Part shown: in pieces, positions 6,224 to 13,707 of the stretch
Layout: every line of letters starts with the position of its first letter
Position numbering within the stretch: the first letter of the stretch is position 1
Origin: JANMEX01 sp049696015
GTDB taxonomy: Bacteria > Pseudomonadota > Alphaproteobacteria > Rhizobiales > Rhizobiaceae
DNA: 19,772 nucleotides
Assembly: GCA_049696015.1 (NCBI GenBank)
Contig: JBAVTG010000066.1
Coordinates: 1-19,772 of the forward strand
Direction of reading: 5' to 3'
Notes under the pieces: generated by a model
What the model was told of the DNA's origin: nothing
Seen by the model: only the letters and a program-made list of their open reading frames with translations
The model's database searches: none
Position numbers and translations under genes: made by a program

Positions 6224-6880
6224 TTGAGCGAAGACTCCGATTTTGAACTGGCTACCCCGGATGCAGGCGATGACCGCTTGATCCGCGAGACCGGCATGGA
6301 AGCGCGGGTCGCGCAGATCATCATGCCGACGCTAGTCTCCATGGGCTTCAAGCTGGTGCGCGTGCGCCTGTCCGGCCAGAACGGCTATACGCTGCAAATC
6401 ATGGCCGAGCGCGCAGACGGCACCATGTCGGTTGATGATTGCGAAGGCCTGTCCAAGGCTGTCTCGCCGGTGCTTGATGTCGAAGATCCGCTTGGCCGCG
6501 CCTATCATCTGGAGGTCTCATCCCCCGGCATTGACCGGCAATTGGTGCGCAAGTCCGATTTCGCCCGCTGGGCCGGCCACTCGATGAAGCTGGAAACCGT
6601 AGCTTTGATCAACGGCAAGAAGCGATTCAAAGGCAAGCTGGTCGGCGGCGACGACGAAGGTTTCAATTTCGAGTCTGACCAAGTGGCTTATGGCGAAGAG
6701 CCGCGCATGCGCGTCGAATACGCCAACGTCGCCGATGCCCGCCTGATCCTGACTGACGATCTGATCCGCGAAGCGCTGCGGCGCGACAAGGCCTTGCGCG
6801 AAGCGCAGGGCGAGACCGTGATTGATGAGGCTGAGGCCGACAACGACAATGACAATCCAGGCGGCAAGACCGCAGACTGA
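6224..6880 (+). CDS. rimP: Ribosome maturation factor RimP
   Basis: This 218-residue cytoplasmic protein helps assemble the 30S subunit. The N-terminal RimP domain (about residues 20-110) includes VRVRLSGQNGYTLQIMAERA, MSVDDCEGLSKAVSPVLD and the signature YHLEVSSPGIDR. The C-terminal SH3-like domain follows (RWAGHSMKLET to about residue 175), then an acidic tail rich in Glu, Asp and Asn. I chose TTG 6224 because the resulting N-terminus resembles rhizobial RimP. The farther upstream GTG 6125 lies inside the terminator hairpin and is unlikely to be used. ATG 6298 is a shorter alternative. The Shine-Dalgarno before the TTG is weak. nusA starts 50 bp downstream, so the gene probably heads the rimP-nusA-ylxR-infB operon. 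Confidence 0.93.
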   Translation: MSEDSDFELATPDAGDDRLIRETGMEARVAQIIMPTLVSMGFKLVRVRLSGQNGYTLQIMAERADGTMSVDDCEGLSKAVSPVLDVEDPLGRAYHLEVSSPGIDRQLVRKSDFARWAGHSMKLETVALINGKKRFKGKLVGGDDEGFNFESDQVAYGEEPRMRVEYANVADARLILTDDLIREALRRDKALREAQGETVIDEAEADNDNDNPGGKTAD

Positions 6881-6930
6881 AACTTTTGACGCCGGACGAA
6901 AAAATGGTCCGGCAAGACTGGGAGACTATT

Positions 6931-8520
6931 ATGGCAGTCAGTGCTAACCGGCTTGAACTTCTGCAGATCGCTGATGCGGTCGCGCGCGAAAAGTCCATCG
7001 ACAAGGAAATCGTCCTTGCCGCGATGGCCGACGCGATTCAGAAGGCGGCGCGCTCGCGCTATGGCCAGGAAACCAACATCCGCGCCGACATCAACGCCCG
7101 CACCGGTGAGATCAAACTGCAGCGCCTCCTGGAAGTCGTTGACACCGTCGAGGACTACACCACGCAAATCGCCTTGCTCACCGCCCGCGATCGCAATCCG
7201 GATGCAATTGTCGGCGATTTTATTGCCGAACAGCTGCCGCCGATGGATTTTGGCCGCATCGCTGCCCAGTCCGCCAAGCAGGTCATTGTCCAGAAAGTCC
7301 GCGAAGCCGAGCGTGACCGCATGTATGACGAATACAAGGACCGCGTCTCGGAGATCGTCAACGGCACAGTCAAGCGTGTTGAATATGGCAATGTGATTGT
7401 TGACCTTGGCCGCGGCGAAGGCATCATCCGGCGCGATGAAGTCATCCCGCGCGAAAACTTCCGCTATGGCGACCGCGTCCGCGCCGATGTCTATGACGTG
7501 CGCCGCGAGCAGCGCGGCCCGCAGATTTTCCTGTCGCGCACCCATCCGATGTTCATGGCCAAATTGTTCACCATGGAAGTGCCGGAAATCTATGACGGCA
7601 TCATCGAGATCAAGTCGGTTGCCCGCGATCCAGGCTCACGCGCCAAGATTGCCGTCACCTCGCGTGACAGTTCAATCGATCCCGTCGGCGCATGCGTCGG
7701 CATGCGCGGTTCGCGCGTTCAGGCGGTTGTCGCCGAATTGCAGGGCGAAAAGATCGACATCATTCCATGGTCGCCGGATGCCGCTTCCTTCCTTGTGAAC
7801 GCTTTGCAGCCGGCCGAAGTGTCCAAGGTCGTGCTCGACGAGGATGCAGAGCGCATCGAAGTTGTGGTGCCCGATGATCAGCTGTCGCTCGCCATTGGCC
7901 GCCGCGGCCAGAATGTGCGCCTTGCCTCGCAGCTCACCGGCTGGGACATCGATATCCTGACCGAAGCTGAAGAATCCGAGCGCCGCCAGAAGGAATTTGC
8001 CGAACGCTCCAAGCTCTTTATGGAAGCGCTCAATGTGGACGAAATGGTCGGCCAGGTTCTTGCCTCCGAAGGATTCGCCTCGGTCGAGGAACTCGCCTAT
8101 GTCGACGCGTCGGAAATTGCCTCGATTGACGGTTTTGACGAAGACACCGCCACCGAAATCCAGAGCCGCGCCAATGAGTTCCTGTCGCGCATCGAAGGCG
8201 AATATGACGAACAGCGCAAGAAGCTCGGCGTGCTGGATGAATTGCGCGACATCGACGGTGTGACCACCAAGATGATGGTCAAGTTCGGCGAAGACGGCGT
8301 CAAGTCGATTGAGGATTTCGCCGGCTATTCGGCCGATGATCTGGTCGGCTGGAAGGAACGCAAGGACGGCGAAACCAAGACATTTGACGGCGTGCTCTCA
8401 GGCTTTGACCTGTCACGCACGGATGCTGAGAACATGGTAATCCAGGCCCGGTTGAAGGCAGGCTGGATCACCGAAGCCGATCTGGCCACCGAGGCCGAAC
8501 CCGAAGAGGCAAGCGCCTGA
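6931..8520 (+). CDS. nusA: Transcription termination/antitermination factor NusA
   Basis: This 529-residue protein binds RNA polymerase and nascent RNA to control pausing, intrinsic termination and antitermination. Domains in order are the N-terminal polymerase-binding domain (about 1-130), S1 (about 137-201, EIVNGTVKRVEYGNVIVDLG), KH1 with GACVGMRGSRV (253-263), KH2 with LAIGRRGQNVRLA (320-332), and C-terminal acidic repeats (about 365-520) of the kind found in Proteobacteria with extended NusA. I chose ATG 6931 (MAVSANRLELLQIADAVA) because GGGAG at 6920-6924 is well spaced and the N-terminus matches the family. A TTG 45 nt upstream would add 15 non-conserved residues. As NusA affects hairpin termination, it could act on the attenuator upstream of rimP; this is inference. 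Confidence 0.97.
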   Translation: MAVSANRLELLQIADAVAREKSIDKEIVLAAMADAIQKAARSRYGQETNIRADINARTGEIKLQRLLEVVDTVEDYTTQIALLTARDRNPDAIVGDFIAEQLPPMDFGRIAAQSAKQVIVQKVREAERDRMYDEYKDRVSEIVNGTVKRVEYGNVIVDLGRGEGIIRRDEVIPRENFRYGDRVRADVYDVRREQRGPQIFLSRTHPMFMAKLFTMEVPEIYDGIIEIKSVARDPGSRAKIAVTSRDSSIDPVGACVGMRGSRVQAVVAELQGEKIDIIPWSPDAASFLVNALQPAEVSKVVLDEDAERIEVVVPDDQLSLAIGRRGQNVRLASQLTGWDIDILTEAEESERRQKEFAERSKLFMEALNVDEMVGQVLASEGFASVEELAYVDASEIASIDGFDEDTATEIQSRANEFLSRIEGEYDEQRKKLGVLDELRDIDGVTTKMMVKFGEDGVKSIEDFAGYSADDLVGWKERKDGETKTFDGVLSGFDLSRTDAENMVIQARLKAGWITEADLATEAEPEEASA

Positions 8521-8556
8521 TTGCCATGAGGCAGTTCGGGCGCATTGGAGCGGATC

Positions 8557-9186
8557 ATGAACGACCGCACCTGCATCGTGACACGCAATGCCGGATCAGC
8601 CGATGAGCTGATCCGCTTTGTCGCTGCGCCTGATGGTTCAGTTGTGCCGGATCTCAAGCGCGCGCTGCCGGGCCGCGGCTGCTGGGTCACCGCCAGCCGC
8701 GCCACGGTTGAAGAGGCAATGCGCAAGAACCTGTTTTCGCGCGCCTTGAAAGAAGGCGTCACGGTTCCTGCCGGGCTTGCTGATTTGATTGACAGGCTTC
8801 TCGCCAAAAATCTGGCCGGTTCCCTTGGCCTTGCCCGCAAGGCCGGCCAGCTGGTGACGGGCGCGACAAAGGTCGAGGCAGCCATCCGTTCTGGTGAAGC
8901 GCTTCTGGTTTTGCATGCCGATGATGCCTCGCCTGACGGCCTTCGCAAGATGGATCAGGCGCGAAAAGCTGTTGCAATGACCGGCGGACCTGATATCCCC
9001 GCCCTCAAACTCCTGCCCGGGATCGAAATGGATTTGGCATTGGGCGGGGGAAATGTGATACATGCTGCCGCCTTGAGGGGCCCGGCCGGTGAAAACCTTG
9101 CGAAAAAAGCGCGTGGGTTAGCCCGCTACCGCGGCCTTGAAGACAAAGATTTGGCGCAAAGTGGCGTCCTGAAGGAAACCGAATGA
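8557..9186 (+). CDS. ylxR: YlxR (DUF448) / L7Ae-like two-domain RNA-binding protein
   Basis: This 209-residue protein joins two modules. The N-terminal YlxR/DUF448 domain (about residues 1-80) has the family's RTCIVTR motif (4-10) and the conserved GRGCWVT turn. The second domain (about 83-175), LAGSLGLARKAGQLVTGATK onward, resembles L7Ae/YlxQ-type RNA-binding proteins. In Firmicutes these are two separate genes in the nusA-infB operon; the fused form is usual in alphaproteobacteria. The exact function is not established here, but nucleic-acid binding in the transcription/translation operon is likely. ATG 8557 is preferred over TTG 8545 because GGAG (8547-8550) is correctly spaced. The stop overlaps the infB start (ATGA at 9183-9186). 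Confidence 0.88.
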   Translation: MNDRTCIVTRNAGSADELIRFVAAPDGSVVPDLKRALPGRGCWVTASRATVEEAMRKNLFSRALKEGVTVPAGLADLIDRLLAKNLAGSLGLARKAGQLVTGATKVEAAIRSGEALLVLHADDASPDGLRKMDQARKAVAMTGGPDIPALKLLPGIEMDLALGGGNVIHAAALRGPAGENLAKKARGLARYRGLEDKDLAQSGVLKETE

Positions 9187-11810
9187 CTGATGACAACTCC
9201 GGTGACGACAAGAAGCTGAGCGTCACCACGGCCCCGAAGCCCACCCTGAGCCTCAAGCGCCCGGGTATGGAGCAATCGACCGTGCGCCAGAACTTTTCGC
9301 ACGGCCGCACCAAGGCTGTGGTGGTCGAAACCAAGAAGAGCAAGTTCTCCCGTCCCGATGAAAAGGCCAAACAGGTCTTTGCCCCGGTTGCCCCTGCCGC
9401 TGCGCCGGTTGCGCCAGCGCCCGTTGCCGCCCAGCCACGCGTCGAATCCCGGCCGGCCCCGCCCCAGCCGCGCAACAATTCCGGCATGGTGCTGAACGTT
9501 CTGTCCAATGACGAGATGGCCGCCCGCCGCCGCGCTTTGGAAGGCGCAACCGTGCGCGATGCCGAAGAACGCGTCCGCGCGGTCGAAGATACACGCCGCC
9601 GCGCCGAAGAGGACGCCCGCCGCCGCCGCGAGGCGGAAGCCTCGGCGCTCCGCCAGGCCGAAGAGGAAATCCGCCTCAAGCGCGATGCCGATGCCCGCCG
9701 CCGCTCGGAAGACGAGGCCAAGCGCCGCTCGCCCGTCATTGAAGAGGAAGCCCGTCCAGGCACCGTGATCATCCGTCCGGGCCAGGTCCGCAAACCGGTC
9801 GCTGAAGAAGAGGACCGTTCGCCCCGCCGCACCAGCTTCACCAGCGCCGCCGGACCCAAGGCCGCGCCGAAGGCCGAAATTGCGCCGCGCCCGGCAAAAG
9901 CCAAGGTCGAGATCGACAACCGCCGCAAGATCACGGTCACCTCCGTCACCAGCGATGATGGCGAAGGCGCGCGCGGCCGCTCGATGGCCGCCACCCGCCG
10001 CCGTCAGGAAAAGTTCCGCCGCTCGCAAATGCAGGAAGTGCGCGAGAAGATTTCCCGCGAAGTCATCCTGCCTGAAACCATTTCCATCCAGGAATTGGCC
10101 CAGCGCATGGCTGAGCGTGCCGTTGATGTCATCAAGTATCTGATGAAACAGGGCTCAATGCTCAAGCCCGGCGACATCATCGATGCCGACATGGCCGAGC
10201 TGATCGCCGGCGAATTTGGCCACACGGTCAAGCGCGTTGCCGATTCGGATGTTGAAGAAGGCATCTTTGGCGTTGCCGATATCGCTGGCACGATGCTGCC
10301 GCGCCCGCCGGTCGTCACCATCATGGGCCATGTCGATCATGGCAAGACCTCGCTCTTGGATGCGATCCGCAAGACCAGTGTTGTCTCCGGCGAAGCTGGC
10401 GGCATCACCCAGCACATCGGCGCTTACCAGGTCGAGCACAACGGCCACAAGATCACCTTCATCGACACGCCCGGCCATGCCGCCTTTACCGCCATGCGTG
10501 CCCGCGGCGCGCAGGCGACCGACATTGCCATTCTGGTTGTCGCTGCCGATGACGCTGTCATGCCGCAGACCATTGAATCCATCAGCCATGCCAAGGCAGC
10601 CAAAGTGCCGATCATTGTCGCCATCAACAAGATCGACAAGCCGGATGCCGATGCGCAAAAGGTCCGTACCGGCCTCTTGCAGCATGAAGTGTTCGTCGAA
10701 TCGATGGGCGGCGAAACGCTCGACGTTGAAGTCTCGGCCAAAACCGGGGCAGGCCTCGACAAGCTCTTGGAAGCCATCTTGCTGCAGTCCGAAGTGCTGG
10801 AGCTCAAGGCCAATCCGGACCGCACCGCCGAAGGCGTCGTCATTGAAGCCAAGCTGGACCGCGGCCGCGGCCCGGTTGCCACCGTTCTGGTCCAGACCGG
10901 CACCTTGAAGCCCGGTGACATCATTGTCGCCGGCGCCGAATGGGGCCGTGTGCGTGCGCTGGTCAATGACAAGGGCGAGCAAGTCAAGGAAGCAGGTCCC
11001 TCGCTTCCGGTCGAAATCCTCGGCCTTCAGGGCACCCCATCGGCTGGCGACCGCTTTGCTGTCGCCGAGAACGAAGCCAAGGCGCGCGAAATCTCGTCCT
11101 ATCGCCAGCACAAGGCCCGCGAGAAATACGTCGCAAAGCAGGCAGGCACACGCGGCTCGCTCGAGCAGATGATGAACCGCCTGACAGTGACCGGTCTCAA
11201 GGAATTCCCGCTCGTCATCAAGGGCGACGTTCAGGGCTCGATCGAAGCCATTGCCGGTTCGCTCGACAAGCTCGGCACAGAGGAAGTGCGCGCCCGCATC
11301 ATCCATTCCGGCGCCGGCGCCATCACCGAGTCCGACATCGCGCTCGCCGCAACGTCAGGCGCTGCGATCATTGGCTTCAACGTGCGCGCCAATGCGCAGG
11401 CCCGCGTCGCTGCCGAGCGTGAAGGCATCGAAATCCGCTACTACAACATCATCTACGACCTCGTGGATGATGTGAAAGCCGCCATGTCGGGTCTTCTGTC
11501 GCCGGAACGGCGCGAGACGTTCCTCGGCAACGCCGAAATCCTCGAAGTCTTCAACATCACCAAGACCGGCAAAGTCGCCGGCTGCCGTGTCGTCGAAGGC
11601 AAGGTCGAGCGCGGCGTCGGTGTGCGTCTGGTGCGCGAAGGCGTGGTTATCCACGAAGGCAAGCTCAAGACCCTCAAGCGCTTCAAGGACGAAGTCTCCG
11701 AAGTGCAGGTCGGCCAGGAATGCGGCATGGCCTTCGAAAACTACGAAGACATGCGCCCCGGCGACACCATCGAGTGCTTCCGCGTCGAGTCAATCAAGCG
11801 CACGCTCTGA
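9183..11810 (+). CDS. infB: Translation initiation factor IF-2
   Basis: This 875-residue GTPase places fMet-tRNA on the 30S subunit and promotes subunit joining. The N-terminal third is low-complexity: the conserved alphaproteobacterial segment LKRPGMEQSTVRQNFSHGRT, a Pro/Ala-rich linker, then a long Arg/Glu/Ala-rich helical stretch (about 110-185). An IF2_N domain follows (about 293-345). The G domain has G1 GHVDHGKT (382-389), G2 GGITQHIG (406-413), G3 DTPGH (428-432), G4 NKID (482-485) and G5 SAK (518-520). Beta-barrel domains II to IV run to the C-terminus, which ends DTIECFRVESIKRTL. ATG 9183 overlaps the preceding stop by ATGA, indicating coupled translation. Length is typical of long alphaproteobacterial IF-2. 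Confidence 0.98.
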   Translation: MTDDNSGDDKKLSVTTAPKPTLSLKRPGMEQSTVRQNFSHGRTKAVVVETKKSKFSRPDEKAKQVFAPVAPAAAPVAPAPVAAQPRVESRPAPPQPRNNSGMVLNVLSNDEMAARRRALEGATVRDAEERVRAVEDTRRRAEEDARRRREAEASALRQAEEEIRLKRDADARRRSEDEAKRRSPVIEEEARPGTVIIRPGQVRKPVAEEEDRSPRRTSFTSAAGPKAAPKAEIAPRPAKAKVEIDNRRKITVTSVTSDDGEGARGRSMAATRRRQEKFRRSQMQEVREKISREVILPETISIQELAQRMAERAVDVIKYLMKQGSMLKPGDIIDADMAELIAGEFGHTVKRVADSDVEEGIFGVADIAGTMLPRPPVVTIMGHVDHGKTSLLDAIRKTSVVSGEAGGITQHIGAYQVEHNGHKITFIDTPGHAAFTAMRARGAQATDIAILVVAADDAVMPQTIESISHAKAAKVPIIVAINKIDKPDADAQKVRTGLLQHEVFVESMGGETLDVEVSAKTGAGLDKLLEAILLQSEVLELKANPDRTAEGVVIEAKLDRGRGPVATVLVQTGTLKPGDIIVAGAEWGRVRALVNDKGEQVKEAGPSLPVEILGLQGTPSAGDRFAVAENEAKAREISSYRQHKAREKYVAKQAGTRGSLEQMMNRLTVTGLKEFPLVIKGDVQGSIEAIAGSLDKLGTEEVRARIIHSGAGAITESDIALAATSGAAIIGFNVRANAQARVAAEREGIEIRYYNIIYDLVDDVKAAMSGLLSPERRETFLGNAEILEVFNITKTGKVAGCRVVEGKVERGVGVRLVREGVVIHEGKLKTLKRFKDEVSEVQVGQECGMAFENYEDMRPGDTIECFRVESIKRTL

Positions 11811-11824
11811 TCGAAACCAATCCA

Positions 11825-11852
11825 ACCCGGCGTTCCGGCGCCGGGTGAGGAG
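11825..11852 (+). promoter_or_regulatory. GC hairpin abutting the ribosome binding site of the YcxB-like gene
   Basis: ACCCGGCG (11825-11832) pairs perfectly with CGCCGGGT (11839-11846) around a 6-nt loop, 15 nt after the infB stop. The next bases, GAGGAG (11847-11852), form a strong Shine-Dalgarno 5 nt before ATG 11858. There is no U-tract, so this is not a standard terminator. It may protect the infB mRNA 3' end or separate infB from the accessory gene. Confidence 0.5.
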
Positions 11853-11857
11853 TTCCC

Positions 11858-12367
11858 ATGGAAATCTCCTATACATTCCGCCTTTCCGACTACAGCGCTT
11901 TGGCAAAGGCCATGCGTTCGCAGAAGAGACGGCGCATTGAGAAGATATCCGTCTGGGCAATCGCATTTTTCAACATTGTGTTTGGGTTCATCAGTTTGGC
12001 TGGCGGTGTTGATGGCGCGCTGAATTGGACAGGCGCTTCGATCAACATCGGCATTGGTCTGGCTGTTCTAGCTGTCTTCTATTTGCTCGTGCCTTGGGCA
12101 GTTCGTTACAATTTCAAGCGCACCAGCCTTGGTGGGCAGACAATCCGGGTCAAGCTCGAGGATGATGCGGTCGTTGCGTCCCAGCGCGGCGCGCAAAGCC
12201 GGATCGAATGGTCAGCCATCATGCGCCACTCCCAAATACCAACGCATGCCATTTTGTGGATCAATAAAATGCAAGGCGTGATCATTCCTTTCGACGCATT
12301 TCCGGACGCCGAAGGCAGGGACGCATTTCTCGGTTTCATCCAATCGAAAGTGCCGCTTTCGGATTGA
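11858..12367 (+). CDS. YcxB-like small membrane protein
   Basis: This 169-residue protein resembles the YcxB/YcxB-like family of short bacterial membrane proteins of unknown function. A short N-terminal strand region (MEISYTFRLSDYSALAKAM) and a basic stretch (QKRRRIEK, about 22-29) precede two hydrophobic segments (about 31-50 and 62-84). A soluble C-terminal domain (about 90-169) follows, with the pattern VKLEDDAVVASQ, WSAIMRHSQ and GVIIPFDAFPD. It has a strong GAGGAG ribosome binding site. The gene is visibly less GC-rich than infB and is not part of the usual infB-rbfA order, so it looks like an accessory insertion. It faces vapC on the opposite strand across a 41-bp gap that holds a small hairpin (GCCTT/GAGGC, 12380-12392). 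The function is unknown. Confidence 0.7.
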   Translation: MEISYTFRLSDYSALAKAMRSQKRRRIEKISVWAIAFFNIVFGFISLAGGVDGALNWTGASINIGIGLAVLAVFYLLVPWAVRYNFKRTSLGGQTIRVKLEDDAVVASQRGAQSRIEWSAIMRHSQIPTHAILWINKMQGVIIPFDAFPDAEGRDAFLGFIQSKVPLSD

Positions 12368-12408
12368 AGGACTGGTTGCGCCTTCCCGAGGCCATCGAAA
12401 CAACCCTG

Positions 12409-12780
12409 TTACTTTTCAAAAAACTCCACGCCCGGCAAATCCTTGAAATGCGCATCGCAGGTGACCAGCGCCGCCTTGTGAAATTGCGCAGTGGCAAAGA
12501 TGATGGCGTCGCTCGCGTGCAATTTGTGGATTGCCGACAGTTCAGCGGCCAAAATGGCAATATCAATGGTCAAATCCTGCACCAGACATTCACTGGTAAA
12601 AGTGATCGCAAGGGTGGCGTCTTCAGCTGCCCGCTCGCGCGATAGCCACTTGAAAATTTCGTACTGAACCAATGTCGGAACCACAATCGCGTCCGGAGCG
12701 GACAGCAACGGCAAGCGCCGCCGCCCGAGTTCCGATCCACGATAGATTTCGATCCAGATGCTGGTGTCAATGACACGCAT
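12409..12780 (-). CDS. vapC: VapC-type PIN-domain ribonuclease toxin
   Basis: This 123-residue protein is almost entirely one PIN domain, a Mg2+-dependent RNase fold. The acidic active-site residues are all present: D5 (VIDTS), E41 (QYEIFKWL), D91 (HASDAIIFATA) and D109 (VTCDAHF). The domain is therefore intact and probably active. VapC toxins cut tRNA or rRNA; this protein's target cannot be read from sequence. Its ATG overlaps the antitoxin stop by one base (TAATG on the minus strand), the usual coupled arrangement. It is on the strand opposite to infB and rbfA and ends facing the YcxB-like gene. This position inside a ribosome-biogenesis gene cluster suggests acquisition by horizontal transfer. 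Confidence 0.92.
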   Translation of the reverse strand: MRVIDTSIWIEIYRGSELGRRRLPLLSAPDAIVVPTLVQYEIFKWLSRERAAEDATLAITFTSECLVQDLTIDIAILAAELSAIHKLHASDAIIFATAQFHKAALVTCDAHFKDLPGVEFFEK

Positions 12781-12989
12781 TAAACCCGGTCGTCCCGGTC
12801 GCGATACCCTTCCGGATTTGCGCCCTTTGCCATGCCAAACAGTTCATCGCTCGTCGGCACAGGCACCAGGATATAATGTTTGCCTTGCGCAACAAACGCC
12901 AGTTTCTGCCCGGCCTTCCAATCCTGCTGTTCGCGAACCTGCTTGGGAATGGATATCTGAAACTTGCTGGAAAGTGTCACCGCGTTCAT
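12780..12989 (-). CDS. vapB: VapB-type antitoxin, AbrB/SpoVT fold
   Basis: This 69-residue protein has an N-terminal swapped-hairpin AbrB/MazE-like DNA-binding domain (about residues 2-45: VTLSSKFQISIPKQVRE, then GQKLAFVAQGKHYILVPV). A short charged C-terminal tail (about 48-69, including ELFGMAKG) is the part that in this family wraps around the PIN toxin and blocks its active site. It is translated just ahead of vapC and overlaps its start by one base. AbrB-type antitoxins usually repress their own operon through palindromic operators; a perfect 10-bp palindrome lies 15 bp upstream of the ATG. AGGA in the minus-strand leader (13000-13003) could serve as the ribosome binding site. Confidence 0.9.
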   Translation of the reverse strand: MNAVTLSSKFQISIPKQVREQQDWKAGQKLAFVAQGKHYILVPVPTSDELFGMAKGANPEGYRDRDDRV

Positions 12990-13003
12990 AATTTTACCAT
13001 TCC

Positions 13004-13050
13004 TGATCGATCAAAAAACGTAAGATAGCATCAGATTGACAAGACTTCAA
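13004..13050 (-). promoter_or_regulatory. Candidate vapBC promoter with palindromic operator
   Basis: On the minus strand, TTGAAG (13050-13045) and TATCTT (13027-13022) are separated by 17 nt, predicting a start near 13015. Just downstream of that start lies the perfect palindrome TGATCGATCA (13004-13013), placed where a repressor could block transcription. Autorepression by the VapB-VapC complex is the usual mode for this family. The site itself is inferred. Confidence 0.5.
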
Positions 13051-13081
13051 TTCCGTCTTGCCGCATCAGCCGGCAAGTCCA

Positions 13082-13132
13082 GCCATGAGAAATTCAACGC
13101 CACTGCGCCACATTTTTGTGGCTTGTCATGGC
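13082..13132 (+). repeat. Nested inverted repeats upstream of rbfA
   Basis: GCCATGA (13082-13088) and TCATGGC (13126-13132) form a 7-bp outer stem. Inside it, GCCACA (13107-13112) and TGTGGC (13117-13122) form a 6-bp hairpin with a TTTT loop. A separate hairpin, CTTGCCG/CGGCAAG (13057-13063 and 13071-13077), lies just before. All sit in the 212-bp divergent gap between vapB and rbfA. I found no convincing rbfA promoter in this gap. The structure may be a leader, a processing site, or a remnant of the insertion that brought vapBC. Confidence 0.45.
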
Positions 13133-13201
13133 GCTTGCCTCTAGAAAGCCGCTCATTGAAAGCTGTGGTCCGATCCCGCAGCCGTTTTCAGGAAGAAGTT
13201 C

Positions 13202-13696
13202 ATGCCCGCCAAGAAACAATCTTCAGGCCCATCGCAGCGCATGCTGCGCGTCGGCGAAATGGTCCGCCATGCCGTGACCGAAGTCCTGCAGCGCAACGAG
13301 ATCATCGATCCGCTGCTGGAAACAACAGTTGTTTCGGTCACGCAGGTCGCCATGTCGCCGGACTTGTCGAACGCCACCGCCTATATCCAGCCGCTCGGCG
13401 TTGCCGATCCTGCGCCGGTGATCGATGCGCTCAACCGCCATGCCAAATTCATCCGTGGCGCGCTCGGTCCCGCCTTGCGCCAGCTGCGCGCCATGCCGCA
13501 GGTGCGCTTCCGGCTCGATACATCCTTCGACAATTACGCCAAGATTGATGCGCTGCTGCGCTCGCCCGAAGTGGCACGCGATCTTGCCCGCAACAGCAAT
13601 ACGTCCGCCATCAACGCCAGATCCAAGTCCGACGATGACGATACATCAGATGCCGAAAGTGACGGCGATGGCGATGGTGGCGGCGGCGACGCGTAA
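13202..13696 (+). CDS. rbfA: Ribosome-binding factor A
   Basis: This 164-residue protein binds immature 30S subunits and is needed for late 16S rRNA processing. The KH-like RbfA domain covers about residues 12-125, with RMLRVGEMVRHAVTEVLQR, VVSVTQVAMSPDLSNATAYI and the VRFRLDTSFDNYAKIDALL ending. The tail (about 140-164) is a low-complexity Asp/Ser/Gly stretch. ATG 13202 is supported by AGGAAGAA just upstream. truB begins 12 bp after its stop, and the two are probably cotranscribed. In related genomes rbfA normally follows infB directly; here 1.4 kb with three accessory genes lies between, so rbfA needs read-through or its own promoter. Confidence 0.96.
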   Translation: MPAKKQSSGPSQRMLRVGEMVRHAVTEVLQRNEIIDPLLETTVVSVTQVAMSPDLSNATAYIQPLGVADPAPVIDALNRHAKFIRGALGPALRQLRAMPQVRFRLDTSFDNYAKIDALLRSPEVARDLARNSNTSAINARSKSDDDDTSDAESDGDGDGGGGDA

Positions 13697-13707
13697 GGCG
13701 ATCTTCC

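Noticed and set aside
9510..9740. Repeat-derived insertion in infB
   Set aside because: The Arg/Glu/Ala-rich helical stretch is a normal feature of long alphaproteobacterial IF-2 N-termini.
12364..12645. Plus-strand open frame opposite vapC
   Set aside because: Antisense shadow of a PIN-domain gene whose catalytic residues are all intact.
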